Part shown: in pieces, positions 1 to 13,300 of the stretch
How the letters are laid out: the number at the start of each line of letters is the position of its first letter
Position numbering within the stretch: the first letter of the stretch is position 1
From: Asterias rubens
Taxonomy: Eukaryota; Echinodermata; Asteroidea; Forcipulatida; Asteriidae
NCBI RefSeq assembly: GCF_902459465.1
Contig: NC_047082.1
Coordinates: 868,001 to 932,000, forward strand
Direction: 5' to 3'
Length of the DNA: 64,000 nt
Translations under genes and position numbers: made by a program
The notes under the pieces: model-generated
What the model saw: the letters and a program-made list of their open reading frames with translations, nothing else
What the model was told of the DNA's origin: nothing
Database searches by the model: none

Positions 1-1109
1 GCGTTAGTTTGGTGTACGTTTAGACCATGCTAAGACTAAAAGGACATTATTCCCGGCTCAATGGTGTACGCAAAGCTTGCCACCTTATTTATATTATTCC
101 GAGTTGTTAAAGCACAATTTTTACTAACACAATTTTGTATTATAATAAGTCTAATTAAAGTGTTGCATTCAAGGTACTAACAAAAGCCAAAAGCTGATGT
201 CATCAACGGGTACTTTCCGGGTACGTTCCCGGAACCAAAATACAAGTTGAGTTATTGTGAATTTGTACTCATGGCTGGCCAGTGGCCTATGCGCAGGCGC
301 GTTAGGGGTGCCTTTATTGCTGTAATCCACTGTTTTGTGTTACCTGGCAACTGATGCGTGTCCAGTAGGCGGCACAGTCATGGGCAAGGGCTGATTGACC
401 TCGAGTGATGGTGTGTTGTTACAGAGAATTATCCCCAAAAGGAAGGAATGTGATTAATTGTGAAAATGTTTAAAACTAAAGCCCTTGTGGTGTGCACCTT
501 ATAACGAAGCCAGTATGAATTGGGGTGTTTAGCTATCATGATTAATTTTGAGACTTTTTGTTTCCATTCCAACTCGATCCGCTTCATGTATGGGCCGTTG
601 AGGGCGTATGGTATGGTATTTATATGTGACCAGGGTTATAATATTAATTTGGCGAGGAAACGGCGTCTGCTTTTTTACCCCGTTAAAATTGTACAATGAT
701 CTCTGTCAATATGGCAGCACTCTTATTTTGTATTCAAAATATATTTATTAAACTTTAGATTGTTACTTTATTATTTAGAGTATATTTATTAACGTTTCTG
801 TCCAACAGTTTATTTAGAGACTTTTTTCTCTATTCCTACTCGAACCACTTCTTGCATGGGCCGTTGGGGGCGTGTATATATATTTATAAAACGGGGAATT
901 AGTGCTGAAAGTGTGCTCATAAAACGTATGATGCTTCTGCTGTTGCTGCCGCATGCTGTGGCTCAGCAGTTGCTTCTGTTTTTTATAATTTGTTGTTGTT
1001 TTGTTTTTTTGTTGGTTTTGTTTTAAGCGACGTCCCCGTTTGTGTTGTCTTATTTTTATTCAAAATTTGTTTATTCAGCTTTCGATTAAGATTTCTTTAG
1101 ATTTCTTTA

Positions 1110-1146
<37 letters not shown>

Positions 1147-1648
1147 TTATTACTATTTTTTAGACGTAGGGAACCCATTGGTACTTTTCAGAGACTTGAC
1201 TTTGTTATCTTTTTGGCCCTAAAGGGTAACTGGATACAATTGAAAGTACTATAACAACAAACAGCAAAAAAGCAAGATTTAATTAAACACAGATGGGCAC
1301 GAATATAGATTACGTCAACACAAGCAGATGTGGCAGAGCGTTTTGTGTGTGTCTAGATCGATGGGGTATAAAATGTAAAAAAAAGAAAAAAATATAAATG
1401 CTCCTGTGCTTCATCCCCCCCCCCCCCCAATCTCTGACCGAGTTATGGGTCTTTGGATGAAATTGTTGAGTTAATTTCTTCATTTATTCGTGTCCACATT
1501 TTATTCAAAACACAAATCTCATTCAAATTCACGCATCCCCCCCATTCCGCTCAAACCAGGCCATCTGTTTATCTTTTAATGCATTCAATTTCATGGACAT
1601 ATGATTTTGTTTTGTTCGGTCGGCTTCGTTTTGGTAATTCTGTTTCGT
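1..1648. other. Gene-free left edge with low-complexity tracts
   Basis: I see no convincing exon here. The stretch is AT-rich and holds a 32-base A run (1112-1143) and a C run near 1417-1429. The sentence-like motif 'CGAACCACTTC...ATGGGCCGTTG' occurs twice (about 573-600 and 840-866), so part of the segment is an old local duplication or a dispersed repeat. Open frames here have no family resemblance. Confidence 0.5.
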
Positions 1649-2016
1649 TAAAGCCATTATACACTTTCGGTAAACAGTATTGTCCAAGTCCCACACTTCG
1701 TGTATCACAACTTATATATAAAATAACAATCCTGTGGAAATTTAGGCTCAATCGGACATCGGAGTCGGGAGAAAATAACGGGAAAACCCACTCCTGTTTT
1801 CGCGCGTTTCGCCGTGTCATGACATGTGTTTATAACAAATCCGTAATTCTCGTTAACGAGAATTTATATTGTTTTACCGTTTTCTCAAAAAGTAAAGCAT
1901 TTCATGGACTAATATTTCAAGAGAAGTCTTTCACCATTACCTTCTGTAAACCCTATAAATTATTTGTAAATCTGTGAACTTTTTTTTTTCTGTACCGAAA
2001 GGGTCCAATGGCTTTA
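1649..2016. mobile_element. MITE, 368 bp, TAAAGCC-ended terminal inverted repeats
   Basis: The left end TAAAGCCATT...CTTTCGGTA is matched by the inverted right end TACCGAAAGGG...AATGGCTTTA. The interior contains the block 'CCTGTGGAAATTTAGGCTCA', which is shared with the TAAAGGCAGTGG family found elsewhere in the window, so the two are related non-autonomous DNA transposons. It carries no transposase. A 174-codon open frame runs across most of it and is incidental. Confidence 0.75.
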
Positions 2017-2200
2017 GAAGGGCATTCAAGACTACACTTGGACAATGCTTTAATAGGTTGAATCTCTACTACATATTTGATGACATTGAATGGTTGTCCA
2101 GCCATTGGTGCTGGCTTTCGCGAAATAGAGTATCGCATCCTAATGAAATTGAATAATCTTATATTTTGACCAGAAAATGGCAATACTGGTGAAATTGAAT

Positions 2201-2571
2201 TAAAGACAGTGGACACTATTGGTAATTGTCAAAGATTTGTCTTCACAGTTGGTGTATCTCAACATATGCATAAAATAACAAACCTGTGAATAATTCAGCT
2301 CAATCGGTCGTCGAAGTTGCGAGATAATAATGAAAGCAAAAAACACCCTTGTCACACGAAGCTGTGTGCTTTCAGATGGTTGATTACGAGACCTCAAATT
2401 CTAAATCTGAGGTCTCGAAATCAAATTCGTGGAAAACTACTTCTTTCTCGGAAACTACGTCACTTCAGAGGGAGCTGTTTCATTTATAGTATCAACCTCT
2501 TCCCATTACTCGTTACCAAGTAAGGTTTTATGATAATTGTTTTGAGTAATTACCAATAGTGTACCATGCCT
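2201..2571. mobile_element. MITE family A (TAAAGGCAGTGGACAC ends), copy 1
   Basis: About 370 bp with inverted termini: TAAAGACAGTGGACACTATT on the left and AATTACCAATAGTGTACCAT on the right. It is the same element as 24962-25333, 31127-31511 and 50442-50808, and the split copy at 59281-60836. The right end is degraded relative to the full copy at 31127. It has no coding capacity. Confidence 0.85.
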
Positions 2572-4332
2572 ATTTTATCGATAATTGTTTTTACCCTGCA
2601 AACCCGGAACATCTGCTCAACCAGAATCCACACTCACTAAGGCCAACATAAAATAATTCATTCTTACTCCAATCATCCGGCTGACAGGAGGCGTATTCTC
2701 AGGTAGGAATAATTCTGCTATTTTAGTATTTCAAAAAAAAATTCTAGGACAAGTTATATAGTTTCAGGTCTTGAACTTCGCTCTTGAAGGGGCACAGAAA
2801 TTTTCCGGTGGTAAGGGGCACTTCGGATTTGTATCGGAACTGTGCAAAGGGCACCACGGCAAAAGCACTTACCGGAGAGAAATGTATGTGCTGTTCTAAG
2901 AGAGAAGATGGAAGGCATGTACTGTTGTGTATGAGTCTGCCTAATATATTATATTTAAATAAAAAATTAAATAAAACAACTTTCAGACGCAGTATAGGCC
3001 TAGACCTTTAGGATTTGAAACTTTGCATGGTGGAAATACGATATGGGAAGGTTCGCGGTACGACCATGTAATGACTATAATCTCTAATGAATTGGGCAGG
3101 GTAGTTATGAATGCTCTGACTCCAGAAGACTCTCATTATCCATTCCAAATTATCAAGTTTTTGTAAATTCCTAAATAATGTTCTGTTAATTTTCCTTTTT
3201 GTTATCAACTCTCAATGTGTATTTATGGCTGCATAGCAAACGAATTTTTTAAAAACAGTTTAATTACAAACAATCATTGTTTTGTGTTATTTTTGCTGTA
3301 TGCACTATACCTTTCACCGTACCTTAATTTAAATAATCAATATTGTTATTGTTATAAACTAAAACCTATTAATTTACATTATAAAGGGTCCAGGCTCTGT
3401 ATAAGCCCAGGCTTTTTCCTGGTGCCCTCCTCTTATCACTCGTTGTTCTTATTTCGTGTATGTTTCATGATTATTTATTGTGATATTTGGAAATAAAAAA
3501 CAAACAAACAAACAAACAAACAAACGATCAGAGCATACTGATCGAAACGTCGAGGTAAGGCCTAGACCTTTAATATATATATTTGCTTCGTTTTACTGCT
3601 GTGTGTTTTTGTTCATGTCGTCGTATTATATTAGGTTAACTAGTTGAAATAGGAAACTAAAGTATTATGGCCTTGAACTTATTGAAAATGTTTTTAACTT
3701 TCTTGTGACAGGATTTGAGCGCTATTTAAGAAGCCATTGTTACTATTTTAGTGAGTCGTATGCAAACAAAGCTTTTGGGAAAAATTCCGTTCCAATGCCC
3801 TCTATCGTTTGTAACCCCCGCCCCCCCCCCCCTAACTCGTATTGAGTGCCTTGGGGCGGATTGTGCCCGTACGGCGTTTATTATTGGCATTATATAGTTT
3901 TTTTTTTTTTTACGATTTCAGAAAATGTACTAGATATAAGAAAAAGCTGTTCCGTGTTTTTTGGTTTTTTTTATAAACTCTAGATCTTTAACGGGAGCTT
4001 CACTTCGAAGATACTTCACTATTAGTGCTATTCACACGACAGCAATTTAACTGAGGTCCCTTGCTTAATTTTAGCATGGTTGTAAAATGTAGCAGTGTTT
4101 GGAAAGATTTAAAAGAAAATTGTTGTCCTTTCACACGAGGCCAATTGTGTAAAAAATTTCCAACATGTTATAATTTAGCGTGGGACACTTGCTAAATTGC
4201 CCTTGTGTGAAAGGGGCATTTGGCCCGCCCTTCTTTTCTAATTTACCTTAACTCCACAAACCTAAAACCGGATCTTCATTCTGATATCCTGACTCTAAAA
4301 CAATTACATTTTCTCCTCAACCTCTTTCCCAG
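2572..4332. other. Gene-free stretch upstream of the sulfotransferase gene
   Basis: I see no exon apart from a possible untranslated 5' exon of the sulfotransferase gene, which must lie upstream because a strong acceptor (pyrimidine tract then CAG) ends at 4332. The stretch includes an ACAA microsatellite (about 3497-3524), a C run near 3819-3831, and the 'GATCGAAACGTCGAGG' motif near 3540 that recurs inverted near 18280. About 4014-4220 looks like a further old inverted-repeat element. Confidence 0.45.
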
Positions 4333-4362
4333 ATAGAGTCAAGCTGTACATGTGGAGTAAAC

Positions 4363-7300
4363 ATGAGTTTGAGGTTGCGGAAACTTTGCTCTAAGCAGAG
4401 GTTATCCTTATTGGCCTGCTTACATGTGGCGCTGTTCATACTTTGTTACCTAAGTCTTTGGAGGACAGCTAAACCAGATGTGTGTGGAATCGTTTGTGCG
4501 ACGTCAGAGAAAGGTTCGTTAAAAAAAAACAGCCTTAAAGGAACACGTTGCCTTGGATCGGTCGAGTTGGTCTTTGAAAAGCATTTGTAACCGTTTGTTA
4601 TGAAATGCATATTGGTGGAAAGATGTTGTAAAAGTAGAATACAATGATCCACACAACCATGCCTCGAAATTGCGCGGTTTTCTTTTTACCTCGTCGACTA
4701 ACACGGTCAGCCATTTATGGGAGTCAACTTTTTGACTCCCATAAATGGCCGACCATGTTAGTTCGCAAAGTAACAGGAAAACCACGCAATTTCATTGTGT
4801 GGATCATTGTATTCTACTTTTAAAACATCTTTCTAACCATATACATTTTATAACAAACGGTTACAAATGCTTTTTATAGACCAACTCGTCCGATCCAAGG
4901 CAACGTGTAAGCACTTTATGTAATCCACCATATACATAAACTGACAAACCTGACGAGGTTTGAGATCGATCGGCCATCTGGGTCACGAGAATACATTACA
5001 TATTTTGCATGACATTGATGCAAAAAAAATTAGTAAAACGCCCACTGAGTGATAAACTCCAAAACGCAAAATTAAATTATTTATTCTCATCAAATATGAC
5101 ATTTCAGGCAGAAATATTTCAAGGGATGTTTTCTACTGTCATCATCATTAGACCGTGTAAGTTTAATGTAAATCTGTGATCTTCACGATTTTGTTGCTGA
5201 CCAACTCTGTAACGTTCCTTTAGGCCCGGTTCATATTTCACTGCAAAACTGGGGGTATTAAAACTGACTCTATGGGTGTTGTCACTCATAGATAAAGCAC
5301 TGACTATCAAAATTAACATCGTAGGGTGTTAAAAAAACACCAATGTAAGTTTTGTCTCAAGAATTTGTGTTACCTTAGCATCCTATGTGTACTTTTGTTA
5401 GTATTTATACGTGTGCTAATTTTGGCCCAAATAATATTTTGGTATAATGTGATTTTGTGGGGAATTCCGACCATTTAAGAGAACCAACTGCACATTTTCT
5501 CCTTTGCAGATACAAAGAAATCGCCTACAGATCAAGCGACTGGAGTGAAGGCTAAGCTGATTCCACAGGTACTGTAACTATTCAACAATAATTTGTAACT
5601 TGCTTTCAAACATAAGTTGCCGCCGAACGTTGTCAACATTGCAACCAACCATGGGTTAATTTAACAAATGTCAATAATTTAGGAATGAAAACTGAACTTG
5701 CAGGATAAAATACATGCAATAGTATAATATTTATTTCATAAATAAATTTTTTGTCTGAGTAGTATATAACAATGCCACAATTAAGTTTAAATTTGTAATT
5801 CATCAAACGCACATTAGCTTTATAACAGATATAACATTTTAATTTGATTAATATTTATTTAACACAAAGCTTTTCCGTGTTGTTCACTTTAATTAATCGC
5901 TTCGGGTTTTTTCAGGTCAGCCCTAAATGTCGGAACAGCTTTTACATTGTTGACGCAAACAATAGATGTTCCGATTTATATGTCGGAACAGCTAAAACAC
6001 CTTAAAAGTATCATCCAGGATTCATAAATCAAAAGAGGTTGTTCAACTAAAGTGTGAAAGTTCACTGATAATGAGGTTCATTCTAACCCTGAATCCTGTT
6101 TTCTGAGAAATATTTCCCTTTAAAATGAAGTCACAATCGAGAAAACAATACAGAAAACCTCTAACAAAATGAATACCCGCAAGAGCTAGTAGTAGTTCGG
6201 CGAATTTTACAAGCTGTAAATTGTGTAAGATATTTCGCTATGTTTTTCCCGACTCGCATAACGGTTTGAGCCCAAATTTCCTCAGGTTTGGTCATGTATT
6301 TTAAAATATCTTTGAACAATCCGGAGAGAATAATTATGTCCATGAATATCTCCGAAAAATCCGAAGAGAATTATGTCAATACAGATTAATTCCTGACTCG
6401 ATAACACAATCTGAGTAACGTCACTGACAGTAACGCTTCTCAGATTCAAATTGTTAGAGCGCATGTAAAAGCTGATATGTGCATATGTACATAGGGTGCG
6501 TTCGATAAGCTTTCCTGGGTCGACCCCGGTCTGCCCCCGGTACGTTCCAATAACTTTGACGTCAATCCAGGGGCTCACCCGGGTCAGCCCCCAGTGCCCT
6601 GCTTGTAGAGTGGGTCACTTGGGGGCATGACGTCATCACGAGAGGGCGAGTGTGATAGTTCGATTAACTCTTGTCAGGGGCTCACCCGAGTGAGCACCGC
6701 GGGGTCGACCCAGGGAAGCTTATGGGATGCAACCATAGATACATAACTTCGGAGTAAAATGTTTCTCAAATTGCTTTTATCGAAAGCTGCTTTATATAGG
6801 CTTTTAACCAACATGTTGTATTGCCGATAACTTTAAGAGTGGTTACCAAACATGTACATTCCATTTATGCACAAAGAGTAGTTCAACACAAAAATAATTT
6901 CGCTTACTACAATAGGGTAAAGGTACCACGTCACACGTGCAGTTCAGACTGATTTCCTGCTAACTTTGGCTTAGCAGTTAACTATTTACCCTCATCCGAG
7001 TTTCAGCTCAGGTACGACTGTGGTTTAAAACATAAACTTGCATACAAGTCCAATCATTAAGTTGTGTATCCACTATCGCACGCTTGGTCTTGGTAGGCTT
7101 TGATGAGAGGACTGAGGCAAGCGGTCAAAGTCTACCACAGAGTTAAGTGTGTAAACTTGATTAAAGTTTGGTGCGCCAGCGTAGATGTTTTCATGCGAGG
7201 CGTGTCTTTGGATTGCCCCGTTTGGTGACCCACGGGCCAGTGCTCTTTGGTTTGACCCATGCACTACTGACTCACGGGCCATTGTTCTGTGGTTCGCCCC

Positions 7301-10300
7301 ATTTGGTACTACTGACCCGTTAGGCACTACTGACCGGCGGTCCACTGCTCTTTGGTTGTGACCAAGAGATCCATATCTGTCATATTGTTCCCGGGTCACA
7401 TGGTTATCGTGTGGCCAAAGGGAGCCGGATGTTCTCCTGTGACCCTGAGGTGTGGACCTGTTACGATGGCTGGTGCGAGGTTCTGGAACACCGTACTGCC
7501 CGGTAGGGATATGACCATTGGTTTGAGTTTTGTTGTTCTGCACAAGAAAAACAGATCCCTCTAGAGGAGCAGCATCGACAAGACCCCTACTGATAGTCTG
7601 GACTCTTTCTTCAGTGACAATATGTCTTGCAAGTGGGTTATCATGACTCTGAGTAACGGCGGACCTATGGGCCGGTTTGACCTTAATAGCTTTCTTGGGC
7701 TTCTCGCCCAGCCTGCAGCATTCACAGCATGGCAGGCAAGGTACGTCGCCACAACTCCCTTGCGGACCAATTGTAATGCAAAGAGTTTGAAAGAAGAAAG
7801 TTCCATGACTCCAGCTGACACTGACTACGAGCATTAGGAAGACTCCGAACTGGTAGTAGATGAGTACCGTAGCGGGCAGCACCAGAGCCCCTGCAATGAA
7901 GGTTGATAGAGCGGCTATTGTGATAGCAGCCGTCATGGTTGTTAATGAGTAGCGAGTACGTTGGTCACGATCCGAGCTAGGAGAGAGCTTGAATGCCACA
8001 CCGTAGTGAATGGTGAAATCAACTGATAACCCAACAGCCAACGTGATGATAGTCGCTTCGATGATATTCAACTCCCATCCAAGAAGAACGAGGCTAGCTA
8101 CTGTTACAAAAACAGCACTTGTTATTGTAACCATAGCGCAAATTGTTATCAAGACATTCTGGATGGTCAGGAGTAGGATTCCGGATGCTATCGCCAACGT
8201 AATGACCATAGAGATTTGTGTTCCGGATGCAAGACTCTGCTGAAGATCGTAGAATAAAAGTCCGTAGTTGAGTTTGGAAATAAACCATCCATTCTGTAAT
8301 GGATCCGGGGCTGAGCTGATCTTCTCTTCCATCCAGGGATTTACGGACTGCCAGAATTCATCATTTGATTCATACAGAAAAGTATAAGGATATTGTGTGG
8401 TGAATGTGACTCCAATAACTGCGAGTTCCGAGTTATTTCTCCGGAAGTAAAGATCCGGGAAAAGGCCATTGGTTGCGAACGCGTTGAGACAGACGTCAAA
8501 GAGAGCGGGGTCATACGGGAAATCAACTTGGTTGCAGCAGGGGGATACGTCTTGGTTTGTACAGCTCAATTCCATGTAGTATTTGAAATTTTCAATGAAG
8601 CATCTCACTGGTTCATCCGGATTGACAAAGCTTTGGTTACGGAGCTCTGCGCAGAAGTTCAGCATCCACGTTTGGTGTTCCGGCTCGTAGAACTGGAAAC
8701 TATCGTCTAGAGCTAAAGTTCCAGAATCGCCAGGTTTCCAGTGATTCCCGTTATCCACAGCCTGGACGCCCCAGATGATGGTACCATCGGCATCAGGAAA
8801 ATTCTCCTCACTGAACGAGAACTGATCTTTGTAAACAAAATCGTACAGTTCAAAAGGGTGGGAGCTTGCAAAGAACTGAAATTCAGCTTGGGAAGGAAGT
8901 TGAAACCCTGGTTGGAAGAATATTACAACAGCGCCACCTATCATCAACAGTGTGAAAATGGTTATCCATAGATATCTAAGTTTACTCACTAAGAATGGGA
9001 TAACGCGCTCAAAAATTACTGTGATCGGTTTGAACAAAATGTTTAGACAACTCGTGCATTTCGTTTCAGTGTTGGGTGTTGAACGCTGCGATTTTGATCC
9101 ACAGCAGCAGACGGCTATTTTATGTTGCATAACGATGACGGCAGGCAACAGCGTCAGAGTCAAGACCAGGTTCATCATGATCGAGGTACCAGCGAAAACA
9201 GCGAAGCATTTGACCACTGTGATGTCACTGATGACGGTAGCAAAGAGTGCAGCTGCTGTAGTCACACTTGTAACGAACATCGTGACCGAAGCATGACGTA
9301 ACGTCTCATAGACAAGTAGTGGCAGGTCCTCGATACCAAGCTTTGCCCTCGACTGCTTCCATAAGTCCATAAACACAAAGGTGTCGTCAGCACCGACGCC
9401 TATAATCAAGATCACGGTCATGAAGTTCCCAAACGGAAAGAAGGGTCTGCTGAAGACAACAGTGAAGAAAAAATACCCAAGGACCAATGAGAATATCATG
9501 TTGAAAAGTGCCGCAAGGGTAACCAAAAACGACCCGGTGTACACCCAGATTAAGAGGAAGATGAGGCCTATCCCAATGCCCATGTACAGACTATCTGCGA
9601 AGAGGTTCGAGGAAAACAGTCTGAATTTGATGAAGAACTCCACAGCCTTGATTGTTGTGATCCCATCTTCGTATGCAACTGGCATAATGTTCTCCGTAAA
9701 GATGGTCTCTAAGGTGTCTCTCTGGTGGCTGTATATCGGGTAAAACACGGCAGTGATTTGACTCTCTAATGGTGTCACGCCGTCTAGTATACCCTTGGTG
9801 AAAACTGCCGGTAGAAGATAATACAGCACAGTGTGGACAGCAAAGTTATGTTGACTGCATTCAGCAGGGATCGAACCGGGTACGGCATACTCAAACTCAC
9901 GCTCTGACCGCGTTCCGTTGTGCACAAACTTTGCGCATCGTTGAAGTAAAGCCATAGTGGATGCAACATCCTCGTCCGATATATCCGCACACGATGACTT
10001 GTTAGAGAACAGTGCTATGTAGTTACCTAAAGACCATGTGCTAGGGCATGCTCTGTCCGTGTAGGTACCGACACAGAGGCAGTTCGCCGTGAACGAGGGA
10101 TGGGTCGTGACGAGCCGTTCCCCGGTAGTGCAAACCGATTTGATTGCCGACGTTGTGAGCATGTTTCCGCCGTCTACTGTCTCAAACACAATGACGGGAA
10201 CAAACTCGCCCCAATATTCTGTACACACAAAAGAAGCACAAACAAAATGCAATTATTGTGATAATTCCACTGTCTCCTTGGAAACTATTCAAACAGTGAC

Positions 10301-13300
10301 GTAGGGGCGCAATGGATTGATTGGCAGAAAAGAAGTTTCTTATAGACCTTATCGCAAATACCAATGCGCAAGCGCAGACTATTGAATGAGGTGCATTGTG
10401 GGATAGATATGGATAAAATTTTGATACCAGCTGGACCACAATGCACCTAATTCCAAGCTTTACGCGCGCGCCCCAGTATTTGCGAAAAGGTCTATGTCGA
10501 GTTGTGACGAGTTACTACTCATAACTTTTGGACTATTTTTGTGCTATCGACCCCAGAATTTGTTTAATTTTTATTATTGTGTTAAGCTTCTTTGAGTGGA
10601 CACTTTCAGATCGTGCACTTTTTTAATGCTACAAAAATAACATGTGGTTGGAGATATTGGTTACTGTGAACTTACCAATGGAATAACAAAACTGGACACC
10701 AGCATCGGCTCCGATCTGTCGTTTCACTCTTGTTTGGCTCTTGTCTACCGCTAGAGGGCGAGACATCACTAGGTCTTCATCATCCACAAGGTTTCCGAGA
10801 CTTACAAAACGTGATGTTATTATGGTACCACGCGTCTCGAAGCCCTGTGGAGAACATAGTATAAAGAATTAATCAAAAGTGTTATTGAAGAGAAACCAAC
10901 AAGTGAATAACCTGAGGAACTTAGCATGGTTTATGTCAGTGTCCGTGCAATATTATGACCACGAACACCTCTTGTTATTGTCATGGGTGGTTTTTGTTTT
11001 CGTCTCCATCTTCTTCTTCTTCCCTGGAAATCTTATCTAAATTGAACCTTGAAACTCATTAGACAATTGTACCTCTAAGACTCCTCAAATTCCTAAGCCA
11101 CATAGGACAAATTTTAATGCATGAATTTATCAAGTCTCCCCATTAGTTGACGCACAGAGGCCCAATGTTCGGGTTGTTATATTATTGTATATTCAAGAGT
11201 ATAACTTTAGGTTTACAATATTTCAAAACCATAGATGTGATTATAATTTTATAAGATGTGTTGATCGTTGCCAGTTGTGCGTTTATATTCTCTTTTGAGA
11301 GCTTTGCCGAGTTTCATTGTTAAGAAATCATAACAATAAACAAACAAACAAACAAACAAACAAACAAACAGACAAAAATCCAATAACACAATTTACCTCC
11401 GAGGGGTTTGAAAAGTCCGGAAGCTCGTACGCTGTCAACGACAAAGCGGTGTACGCCCCCACCGTCAGGAAAACGAGCAGGCAGATCACGTACCAGAAAC
11501 GGGCCAGGATCCTCGAATACCTGCACGTGATCGAAATCAATAACAAAGTCTTGGTCATGTTACATCAAAAAGAACCCCCTCTACGTTACACCATAAATCA
11601 TGTTCTACAGTCTTAAAGTAACTGTATTCCCTACGGATTGAGAAAAACCTTGTTTTGTTTTAATGGAGGCGGTCATTAAAATGATTTACGAGGAAGACAA
11701 TGCGTTACTTTGTAATTTGATTCCGGTTAGACGCACTCAATATTATTGCGAAGAACATAAACATAGGTTTGCAAAACCCACAAATCAATTTAAGAGAATG
11801 CTTTAGTCAATAAATAAATAATAAAATAAGTAATCAGGTGATCAATACTGTTTCTTTTGATAACAAATAATCGGTTTTCTTAAGTAGGAGCCACTGTTTC
11901 AAGTTTTGCATTGACGGTTTTGTGGTTTTGGTTTTGGTAATCAATTTAATAGATGTTTAATGTTCACCGGGGATAAAGAATATTATCAAATCGTTACAAT
12001 ACTCGCTGCTAAAACTGAGGATTCGAACTGCCTCTATACTATAGCTACCGGGCAATCTCGGTGGTCTAGTTGGTTTGACACTGCTCTAGAACTTTGCAAA
12101 GGTCGTGGGTTCGAATCCCATCCGAGTAATATATACGCCTGTGATTTTGCTCACAGAACTTGGGAAAGAACTGAGTTTACAATGCCACACATCGGTGTAT
12201 TATGGATAACACCAAAATGAATGTTGAGTATCAATTTACAAGGTATTTTGTTTATTAATACGCGTAATTTGATGTGAATTTCCTTGGTGTGATCGATTTG
12301 AAATTCTGGGTCTTGAATATTATTTTTTTTCGCCTAAAAGTTGTTGTTTTCTTTATTATTGAATAGATAAAGAAAGAATATTAATTTTGTATTATTAATT
12401 TTGATTTTACCCCTATACACATTGGTGTTTATGGGTAAAACTACATAATAAAAATACATTTGAGCTTTAATATCCAAAGGTATTATTTTAACTGTGACAG
12501 ATTGGATAAAAGGTTTGAGGTCGTGACGGTAGTTGACAATATCTTAGTCCCATACAATGTTTCATCCAGGGTAGTGGAATGTTCTTGCATCCGGGTACCA
12601 CCCACGAGCTAAATGTAGGATTGGTAATGTTCGAAAACAACTTAAAGGGAAGGTATAGACCTTTATCACGGTGTGGCCATCTTGACTTTACTCCAATCCA
12701 ACTCATTATAACCAAACTGAGGCTGGACGAAATATTAGTCTGGTGCCATGTTTGCGCAAAGAATGTTAGCATTCATTACTGTGATAGAAACAGGGAATAT
12801 GACCAAGATGGTGACAGCGTGAAAAAGGTCTATACCATTGGTAAGCACACTAAAAATGAACGGCAAACAAATTAACTTTGTTTAAAAGCCTAGTACAGGA
12901 GATTTCGATAGTATAAAGCATTTTGAGAAACATTTCACTTCGTAAGTAATTTCACTTCGTAAACCTGACGAAGACTAGAGCAAGCTAGTCCAAACGTTGA
13001 GACCAATTCAAGAACTGACTCCGCGGACGTGCAGTTATTTACGACCCTGAAAGCTATTGAAGTAGTAGTCCCATCCAACCTTCCGCCCAGGTAATAGTTA
13101 ACCAGCAGGACAGTTCTTTTCACAACTGAGAAGTCTCCCGAACATCCGATAAATCTACTCCGCGGTAGTAGAATAAAGAAAGACAGTTCTCTAAGAACAA
13201 ACTCTACCTGACATGAGTTACCACAAACCAGTAATTAATGTGGTTATGCAAAAATAATTGTAAAGAATTTGAAACTGAGAAGCGTTACTGTCAGTGACGT

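Noticed and set aside
1453-1977. 174-codon open frame on the plus strand
   Set aside because: Most of it runs through the MITE at 1649-2016, has no domain resemblance or splice context, and shows no protein-like composition.
7352-9743. Several 60-120 codon plus-strand frames over the Dispatched exon
   Set aside because: They are shadows of the 3.1-kb Dispatched exon, which has strong family motifs on the minus strand.
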